From contig NZ_JZWV01000520.1 in the NCBI RefSeq assembly GCF_000966975.1, forward strand, positions 1-15,285: DNA of 15,285 nucleotides, read 5' to 3'. Below the pieces are notes generated by a model. The model had not been told where the DNA came from. It made no database searches and saw only the letters and a list, made by a program, of their open reading frames with translations. Source of the DNA: Streptomyces katrae (GTDB taxonomy: Bacteria; Actinomycetota; Actinomycetes; Streptomycetales; Streptomycetaceae). The position numbers and the translations under genes are program-made. This document shows positions 7,603-12,769 of this stretch, in pieces (position 1 is the stretch's first letter; every line of letters begins with the position of its first letter).

Positions 7603-9215
7603 CGCAGGGCCTCCGGGAGTACGACGGAGAACTCCGCCCCTCCGTCCTCTGCTTCACCGGCCCGGGCGCTGCCGCCCTGCCGCTCCGCGAGGCGGCGTAC
7701 GAGGGCGAGGCCCAGCCCGCGCTCGCGGTGGGCCGCGGGCTGCTTGGTCGACCAGCCCTCCGTGAAGATCTCCTCGCGGCGTCCGGCGGGGATCCCGGGG
7801 CCGCTGTCGCGCACCCGGAGGACGGCGGTGCGTCCTTCGGCGCGGATGCCGACCTCGACCAGGGGCGTGGCGGAGCCGGCCGCCGCGTCCAGGGCGTTGT
7901 CGACGAGGTTGCCGAGGATCGTGACGAGGCCGCCGGGGTCCACCAGGCGGTCGGGGAGGAGGGAGTCTGGGGCGAGGCGCAGCGGGACGCCGCGCTCCGC
8001 CGCGACGGTGGCCTTGCCCACCAGCAGTGCGGCCAGCAGCGGGTCGTGGATCTTCTCGGTGACCTGCTCGGCCGTGGTGCGGTGCACGCCCACGACCTCG
8101 GTCACGAACGCGGCCGCCTCCTCGTGCAGGCCCAGTTCGAGGAGGCCGAGCAGGGTGTGGAGGCGGTTGGCGTGCTCGTGGTCCTGGGCGCGCAGGGCGT
8201 CGATCAGGCCCTTGGTGGAGTCGAGCTCGCGGCTCAGGTGCTCCAGTTCGGTGCGGTCGCGCAGGGTGGCGACGGCCCCGCCGTCGGCGGTGGGCATCCG
8301 GTTGGCGACCAGGACGCGCGGGCCCTGGACGGTCAGGAGGTCGCGGCCGGTGACGCGGCCGGCCAGGACGTCGCTGGTGCGGCCCGCGCCGAGGACCTCG
8401 TCCAGCGGCCGGCCGGCCAGGGCCTCGGTGCGGTCCTGGTCGAGGCCCAGCAGCCGGGCCGCCTCGTCGTTGACGAGGCGCACCCGGTCGTTCCGGTCGA
8501 GGGCGATCACGCCCTCGCGGATGGAGTGCAGCATCGCCTCGCGTTCCGCGAGCAGGCCGGCGATGTCGGAGAAGGCCAGGTCCCGGGTCTGCCGTTGGAT
8601 CCGGCGGGAAAGGAGGAAGGCGGCGAGGGCGCCGGCGGCCAGGGCGCCGCCGGCGTAGGCGAGGAGGCCGGGGATGGCGCCGAGCAGCCGGTCGCGCACG
8701 CTGTCGTAGGCGATGCCGACGGAGACGGCTCCGACGATCTCCCCGTCGGCGGCGACGAGGGGGACCTTGCCGCGGGCGGAGCGGCCGAGGGTGCCCTGGT
8801 CGATCTCCATCACCTCGTGTCCGGCGAGGACGTCGCCCGGGTCGGTGGAGACGGGCAGGCCGATGCGGTCCGGGCTGGGGTGGGAGCGGCGGATCCCCTT
8901 CAGGTCGAGGACGACGACGTACTCGGCTCCGGTCGCGCTGCGGATCCGCTCGGCCGCGGCCTGGACGGGGCTGTCGGGAGAGGGCGCAGACCTGAGCAGG
9001 TCGGCGGCCAGGGTGGGGTCCGCGGCCGCGCTCTGGGCGATGGCCAGCGCGCGCCGCATCGCCTGGTCGTCCAGCTGGTGGCTCAGGGGCGCCAGGAAGA
9101 GGCCCGTGGCCAGGACGAGGACCCCCGCGGCGATGGCCAGCTGGGTGAGCAGGATCTGCGAGACGGCGCGTCGGGGCAGGCCGAGGCGACGGACACGCAG
9201 GGGGAGGAACCGCAT
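7599..9215 (-). CDS. Sensor histidine kinase, CitA/DcuS type
   Basis: From the ATG at 9215 this is a 538-aa membrane kinase of the citrate/C4-dicarboxylate-sensing family. An N-terminal membrane helix is at about 20-42. An extracytoplasmic PDC-type ligand-binding domain follows (about 43-178, including VVVLDLKGIRRSHPSPDRIG and a GEIVGAVSVGIAY end). The second membrane helix is at about 180-203. A cytoplasmic PAS domain spans about 222-320. The phosphoacceptor helix is LRAQDHEHANRLHTLLGLLEL with His346. The HATPase domain has an N-box (436-440, NLVDN), DSGPGI (470-475) and ERGLGLAL (498-505). An upstream in-frame GTG at 9284 has no ribosome site. The ATG at 9215 sits 8 nt after a -10-like TACGGT, suggesting a leaderless mRNA. 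The ligand, possibly a di- or monocarboxylate, is inferred. Confidence 0.9.
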   Translation of the reverse strand: MRFLPLRVRRLGLPRRAVSQILLTQLAIAAGVLVLATGLFLAPLSHQLDDQAMRRALAIAQSAAADPTLAADLLRSAPSPDSPVQAAAERIRSATGAEYVVVLDLKGIRRSHPSPDRIGLPVSTDPGDVLAGHEVMEIDQGTLGRSARGKVPLVAADGEIVGAVSVGIAYDSVRDRLLGAIPGLLAYAGGALAAGALAAFLLSRRIQRQTRDLAFSDIAGLLAEREAMLHSIREGVIALDRNDRVRLVNDEAARLLGLDQDRTEALAGRPLDEVLGAGRTSDVLAGRVTGRDLLTVQGPRVLVANRMPTADGGAVATLRDRTELEHLSRELDSTKGLIDALRAQDHEHANRLHTLLGLLELGLHEEAAAFVTEVVGVHRTTAEQVTEKIHDPLLAALLVGKATVAAERGVPLRLAPDSLLPDRLVDPGGLVTILGNLVDNALDAAAGSATPLVEVGIRAEGRTAVLRVRDSGPGIPAGRREEIFTEGWSTKQPAAHRERGLGLALVRRLAERQGGSARAGEAEDGGAEFSVVLPEALR

Positions 9216-9223
9216 GACTGGTA

Positions 9224-9229
9224 ACCGTA
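9224..9229 (-). promoter_or_regulatory. Candidate -10 element of the CitA-type operon (leaderless)
   Basis: On the minus strand TACGGT fits the TANNNT -10 pattern. It ends 8 nt before the ATG at 9215, so transcription would begin at or next to the start codon. No Shine-Dalgarno sequence is present between them. The -35 region (TTCCGC, 17 nt upstream) is poor, as expected if an activator is needed. Confidence 0.45.
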
Positions 9230-9302
9230 GGGCGGCGGGCGCGGAAGCGGAACGCCCGTCGCTCAGGTCCACCCGGCCTGTCACCGACCGTGATCGGGGT
9301 CC

Positions 9303-9322
9303 GGCCCGGTCACCGCCGGGCC
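9303..9322. repeat. GC hairpin in the divergent two-component intergenic region
   Basis: GGCCCGG (9303-9309) and CCGGGCC (9316-9322) form a perfect 7-bp stem around TCACCG. A related sequence lies 28 nt upstream at 9273-9290, sharing CCGGCC, GTCACCG and a final CCG with 9301-9318. Both lie between the two divergent kinase genes. Their role, whether operator or insulating terminator, is not clear. Confidence 0.4.
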
Positions 9323-9337
9323 CGGGCGGGAGAGGGT

Positions 9338-9359
9338 CTCTCTGTCTTTTGGCAGAGGG
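9338..9359 (+). promoter_or_regulatory. Candidate operator A upstream of the DesK-type kinase
   Basis: TCTGTC-TTTT-GGCAGA (9341-9356) is an inverted repeat that extends to 9 pairs including two G-T pairs. It carries the motif YCYTTYGGCAGAG, also found twice upstream of the ABC transporter (11783-11800 and 11818-11833). GGCAGAG begins 52 nt before the proposed -10 at 9403 and 65 nt before the GTG at 9416. The site is therefore a candidate binding site for the co-encoded NarL-type regulator. Confidence 0.6.
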
Positions 9360-9402
9360 GCGGATCGGCCGCGGGGAGCATGCCCTCGCTGGTTGCGGAA
9401 TC

Positions 9403-9408
9403 GATACT
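9403..9408 (+). promoter_or_regulatory. Candidate -10 of the DesK/NarL-type operon (leaderless)
   Basis: GATACT ends 7 nt before the GTG at 9416, which would give a leaderless transcript. No ribosome site precedes this GTG. The same arrangement, GACGAT at 11878 followed by TGG..AGC and the start codon, occurs before the ABC ATPase. Confidence 0.45.
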
Positions 9409-9415
9409 GGTCAGC

Positions 9416-11071
9416 GTGGTGAGCTCTCCTCCGTTCCGTCTTCGTCGTCCGCTCCGGGGACCCGTGCGCGCGGTCGCGGAGACGGCCTGGGTGCTGCTCG
9501 CCGGGCTGGGGGTGTGGGTGGCGGTCGGTTACCTCGGGGTGCTTCCGCGCCCGTACCTCCAGTTGCTCGCGCTGGCCGTCGGAGCGGGCCTCTTCCCGCT
9601 GCGCCGCCGCTTTCCGGCCACTGTCCTCCTCGTCCTCGCGGCGCTGACCGGTCTGGCTTCCTGCGTCGGCCCGGTCACCGCGGCGACCGCGTACACGGTG
9701 GCGCGGCGGACGGTCCGGGCGCGGACGCGGGCCCGGCTGCTGGCCGGGGCGGCGGCGCTGCTGGTGGTGTGCGCGACGGTGGCCGCGCCCTGGCTCGGTC
9801 CGGGGCCGCTGCCGTACGGGCTTGCGCTCGGGCTGGTCCTGACGCCGACGGCCGTGCTCGTGCCCGGGCTGGTCGGTACCTCGTACGGGCAGCAGCGGCG
9901 CCTGGTGCGGGCGCTGCGCGAGCGCGGGGACGCGGCCGAGCGGGCGCGCCGGCTCGCCGACAGCGAGGCCCGCATCCACGAGCGCTCCCGGATCGCCGCG
10001 GAGATGCACGATCTGCTGGGGCACCGGCTCAGCCTCATCTCCCTGCACGCGGGCGGGCTGGAGCTGGCACTGGAGCACGCCGATCCCGAGCTGCGCGAGG
10101 AGGCCGTGCTGGTGCGGCGGACCACCCGGGACGCCCTGGGCGAGCTGCGCCAGGCCCTCGGGGTGCTCGGGCCGCTGGGCCGGGACACCGGCCCGGAGGC
10201 CCTCACCGACGCCACCGGCACCCGGGCCGACATCGAGGCGCTGGTGGCCCGCTCCCGGGACGGCGGGATCGCCGTACGGCTGGACTGGACGGGCCCGGAC
10301 CTCGACGGCCGCCCGGCGGGGGTGCGCAGGGCGGTGCACCGGGTGGTGCGGGAATCGCTGACCAACGTGCACCGGTACGCAGGCGCGGCGCACGTCGCCG
10401 TGACCGTCACCCACGGAGAGGAGACGGCGCGGGTCACCGTCCGCAACGGCGCTCCGCCCGCCTCCGCCGTTCCCGCCGCGGGTCTGGGCACCGGCCGCGG
10501 TCTCACCGGGCTGCGGGAGCGGGTGGAACTGCTGGGCGGTACCTTCGCCGCTGCCCCGCTGCCGTCCGGCGGCTTCCTCGTGGAGGCCGCCCTGCCCGCC
10601 GAACCGGGCGAGACCCCCACCCTCAGGAGGGAGGAGGCCCCCGGCACCGGCGACGGGGCCTCCGCCGGCCCGGACCCTGCGGAACGCGGCACCGCGCAGG
10701 CGCTGACCCTGGCACTCGGGCTGGTGGCGCTGAGCGTGCTGACGGCCCTCGGGACCCTCTTCGTCCACGCCACCGCCCCGCACCGGGACGCCGGCCCGCG
10801 CCCGCTGCCCCGGGTCGGCATGACCTACGGCGACGTGATCGGGAGCGGAGTCACCGACAACGCGGCGGTCCGGGCCGCGGCCACCGGCCGTGAACCGCCG
10901 CGCCCGCCCGGCACGGCCGGCTGCGTGTACCCGTTCAACGGGGCTACCGAATCCCGCCCCGGCTCCCTGACCGTCGCCCGCTACTGCTTCGACGCCGCGG
11001 AGCGCCTCATCGCCATCGACCGCTTCACCGTCCCGTCCGTCCGGGACGCCACACCCTGGGAGACCCCGTGA
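9416..11071 (+). CDS. NarL-system sensor histidine kinase (DesK class) with extra C-terminal membrane-anchored outer domain
   Basis: From the GTG at 9416 this is a 551-aa kinase; the GTG at 9419 is equally possible. The N-terminal part has about four to five membrane segments (roughly 22-42, 47-60, 67-84, 107-125, 133-155). A coiled-coil-like linker leads to the HisKA_3 helix RIAAEMHDLLGHRLSLISLHAG with phosphoacceptor His198. The HATPase domain has RESLTNVHRYA (N317) and GTGRGLTGLRERV (358-370); its D-box is the shortened VRNG (342-345), as in many actinobacterial kinases. Unusually, the protein continues about 150 residues beyond the ATPase. It has a low-complexity linker, a further membrane helix (about 428-451), and about 100 residues with Cys503 and Cys524. 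Its stop codon overlaps the regulator start (GTGA). A start at ATG 9380 is unlikely, being too close to its GGGGAG. Confidence 0.88.
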   Translation: MVSSPPFRLRRPLRGPVRAVAETAWVLLAGLGVWVAVGYLGVLPRPYLQLLALAVGAGLFPLRRRFPATVLLVLAALTGLASCVGPVTAATAYTVARRTVRARTRARLLAGAAALLVVCATVAAPWLGPGPLPYGLALGLVLTPTAVLVPGLVGTSYGQQRRLVRALRERGDAAERARRLADSEARIHERSRIAAEMHDLLGHRLSLISLHAGGLELALEHADPELREEAVLVRRTTRDALGELRQALGVLGPLGRDTGPEALTDATGTRADIEALVARSRDGGIAVRLDWTGPDLDGRPAGVRRAVHRVVRESLTNVHRYAGAAHVAVTVTHGEETARVTVRNGAPPASAVPAAGLGTGRGLTGLRERVELLGGTFAAAPLPSGGFLVEAALPAEPGETPTLRREEAPGTGDGASAGPDPAERGTAQALTLALGLVALSVLTALGTLFVHATAPHRDAGPRPLPRVGMTYGDVIGSGVTDNAAVRAAATGREPPRPPGTAGCVYPFNGATESRPGSLTVARYCFDAAERLIAIDRFTVPSVRDATPWETP

Positions 11072-11742
11072 CCGAGCCCGCCGGTCCGATCCGCGTCCTG
11101 CTCGCCGACGACGAGGCCATGATCCGCGCCGGAGTGCGCCTGATCCTGCGGCACGCCGAAGGCATCGAGGTCGTCGCCGAGGCCCCGGACGGACGGCGGG
11201 CCGCCGAACTGGCCGCCGCCCACCACCCGGACGTGGTCCTGCTGGACATCCGGATGCCGGTCTGCGACGGGCTGGCCGCGATCGCCCCGCTGCTGGCCCT
11301 CGACCCGGCGCCGCGCGTGGTGATGCTGTCGACCTTCGGCGACGACGACAACGTGGTCAGGGCGCTGCGGGAGGGCGCCGCCGGCTTCCTGCTGAAGGAC
11401 GAGGGCCCGCAGGAGCTGATCAGCGCGGTACGGGCGGCCGCCGCCGGGGACGCCGTGCTCTCCCCGGGGGTGACCGGGGCGGTGATCTCCCGGATGCTGA
11501 CCGCCGGGGAGCCGCACGCCGCCGGCGGCGCGGCGGACGACCGGATCGCCCGGCTGACGGGCCGGGAGCGGGAGGTCCTGGCCATGCTCGGCGAGGGCCT
11601 GTCGAACCAGGACATCGCCGCCCGGCTCGGCATCGGCACCGGCACCGTGAAGACCCATGTGGGCGCGATCCTGGACAAGACCGGTACGACGAGCCGGGTC
11701 CAGGCGGCGCTGCTGGCCCACCGCGCAGGCCTGGCCCCCTGA
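11068..11742 (+). CDS. Response regulator, NarL/LuxR (FixJ) family
   Basis: This 224-aa DNA-binding regulator is the partner of the preceding kinase. The receiver domain spans about 8-125, with Asp14-Asp15, phosphoacceptor Asp60 (VVLLDIRMP), Ser88-Thr89 and Lys110 (LLKDEG). A linker follows. The LuxR-type helix-turn-helix is at about 163-222 (LTGREREVLAMLGEGLSNQD through TVKTHVGAIL). The start is a GTG overlapping the kinase stop codon by 4 nt, indicating coupled translation. The shared motif upstream of the kinase and of the ABC ATPase suggests that it controls its own operon and the exporter. This assignment is inference from motif position. No residue is missing for phosphorylation. Confidence 0.93.
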   Translation: MTEPAGPIRVLLADDEAMIRAGVRLILRHAEGIEVVAEAPDGRRAAELAAAHHPDVVLLDIRMPVCDGLAAIAPLLALDPAPRVVMLSTFGDDDNVVRALREGAAGFLLKDEGPQELISAVRAAAAGDAVLSPGVTGAVISRMLTAGEPHAAGGAADDRIARLTGREREVLAMLGEGLSNQDIAARLGIGTGTVKTHVGAILDKTGTTSRVQAALLAHRAGLAP

Positions 11743-11782
11743 CCCCTTCGTCCCCCACAGGGCTGAGCTCCGCCGCCCGGTC

Positions 11783-11800
11783 CTCTGCCCTTCGGCAGAG
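11783..11800 (+). promoter_or_regulatory. Candidate operator B upstream of the ABC ATPase
   Basis: CTCTGCC-CTTC-GGCAGAG is a perfect 7-bp inverted repeat with a 4-nt centre, located 41 nt after the regulator stop codon. It could also fold as a weak terminator for the two-component operon. It carries the same GGCAGAG core as operators A and C and lies 32 nt upstream of C, about three helical turns. Confidence 0.55.
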
Positions 11801-11817
11801 CGCGGGCGCCGCGCACC

Positions 11818-11833
11818 GGTCTTTCGGCAGAGC
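11818..11833 (+). promoter_or_regulatory. Candidate operator C upstream of the ABC ATPase
   Basis: GGTCTTTCGGCAGAGC shares the core of operators A and B, but its left arm is degenerate, so it cannot fold as a good hairpin. This argues for protein binding rather than RNA structure. GGCAGAG begins 52 nt before the proposed -10 (GACGAT, 11878-11883), exactly as in the kinase promoter. Confidence 0.6.
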
Positions 11834-11877
11834 TGAACTACCGCCTCCAGGGCGATGTTTGCGCAGGTCAGGGGCTT

Positions 11878-11883
11878 GACGAT
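11878..11883 (+). promoter_or_regulatory. Candidate -10 of the ABC transporter operon (leaderless)
   Basis: GACGAT ends 6 nt before the ATG at 11890. It fits TANNNT poorly (positions 2 and 6 only) and is proposed mainly because it aligns with GATACT of the kinase promoter at identical distance from the shared motif. The only purine-rich stretch, GGAAG, is too close to the ATG to act as a normal ribosome site. Confidence 0.35.
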
Positions 11884-11889
11884 GGAAGC

Positions 11890-12678
11890 ATGTCGCAGAA
11901 CTTCCCTTCCTCGGCCTCCCCTTCCGGCGCGGCCCTCGCGGAACCGGCCGCCCGCGCCGACGGCCTGACCAAGACGTACGGCAGGGGCGAGACCCGGGTC
12001 ACCGCGCTGGACGCGGTGTCCGTGGACTTCGCCCGGGGCCGGTTCACCGCCGTCATGGGCCCCTCCGGCTCCGGCAAGTCCACGCTGATGCACTGCATGG
12101 CCGGCCTGGACCCCGTCACCTCGGGCTCGGCGCGGATCGGCGGGGTCGAGCTGTCCTCCCTGAACGACCGGCAGCTGACCCGGCTGCGGCGCGAGAAGGT
12201 CGGCTTCGTCTTCCAGGGCTTCAACCTGATGCCGACGCTCACCGCCCTGGAGAACATCACCCTGCCGCTGAGGCTGGCCGGGCGGAAGCCCGACCCCGCC
12301 TGGCTGGACACCATCGTCGCCACCGTCGGGCTCTCGGGCCGGCTCGCGCACCGCCCCGCGGAACTCTCCGGCGGCCAGCAGCAGCGCGTGGCGGTGGCCC
12401 GCGCCCTGGTGTCCCGGCCCGAGATCGTCTTCGCCGACGAGCCGACCGGCAACCTCGACTCCCGCTCCGGTGCGGAGGTCCTCGGCTTCCTGCGCGACTC
12501 GGTGCGGGAGCTGGGCCAGACCGTGGTGATGGTCACCCACGACCCGGTGGCCGCGGCCCACGCCGACCGGGTGGTCTTCCTCGCCGACGGCCGCCTGGTG
12601 GACGAGCTGTACGAGCCGTCCTCCGGGGCCGTGCTCGACCGGATGCTCGCCTTCGAGGGCCGCGGCCGCACCTCCTGA
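11890..12678 (+). CDS. ABC transporter ATP-binding protein, MacB/LolD type
   Basis: The 262-aa nucleotide-binding subunit of a type VII (mechanotransmission/FtsX-type) ABC system would work with the permease encoded next. Walker A is GPSGSGKST (57-65) and the Q-loop is FVFQGFNLMP with Gln109. The signature is LSGGQQQR (159-166). Walker B is IVFADEP with Glu184, the D-loop is NLD (188-190), and the switch histidine is His217 (VTHDP). The segment RVTALDAVSVDFARG (36-50), LTALENITLPL and GNLDSRSGAEVLGFL are typical of the LolD/MacB/FtsE branch. The N-terminal 20 residues (Ser/Pro/Ala-rich) are an unconserved extension. The gene starts 147 nt after the two-component operon, behind two copies of the shared motif. 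The substrate is unknown; such systems export peptides or antibiotics, or remodel the envelope. Confidence 0.94.
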   Translation: MSQNFPSSASPSGAALAEPAARADGLTKTYGRGETRVTALDAVSVDFARGRFTAVMGPSGSGKSTLMHCMAGLDPVTSGSARIGGVELSSLNDRQLTRLRREKVGFVFQGFNLMPTLTALENITLPLRLAGRKPDPAWLDTIVATVGLSGRLAHRPAELSGGQQQRVAVARALVSRPEIVFADEPTGNLDSRSGAEVLGFLRDSVRELGQTVVMVTHDPVAAAHADRVVFLADGRLVDELYEPSSGAVLDRMLAFEGRGRTS

Positions 12679-12683
12679 CCCGG

Positions 12684-12737
12684 CCGCCTCCGCTCCTCCC
12701 GGCCACCTCCGCTCCTCCCACCGCCTCCGCTCTTCCC
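12684..12737 (+). repeat. Three tandem pyrimidine-rich 17-bp repeats between ATPase and permease genes
   Basis: The unit CCGCCTCCGCTCCTCCC occurs at 12684-12700. It recurs at 12703-12719 with one change and at 12721-12737 with one change, separated by 2 and 1 nt. The array fills most of the 91-nt gap between the two ABC genes. On the mRNA it is almost purine-free and contains CACCUCC- and CUCCUCCC-like stretches complementary to Shine-Dalgarno sequences. Confidence 0.75.
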
Positions 12738-12769
12738 GCCCGCCGCGCCACACCACCCGAAAGCCCGCC

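Noticed and set aside
9216..9284. Start of the CitA-type kinase at GTG 9284
   Set aside because: There is no ribosome site. The extra 23 residues are not family-like, and a -10-like hexamer would fall inside the gene.
9290..9415. Longer N-terminus for the DesK-type kinase (starts at 9290 or ATG 9380)
   Set aside because: The extra residues have no membrane or domain character and would cover the operator and -10. The ATG at 9380 has its GGGGAG only 1-2 nt away.
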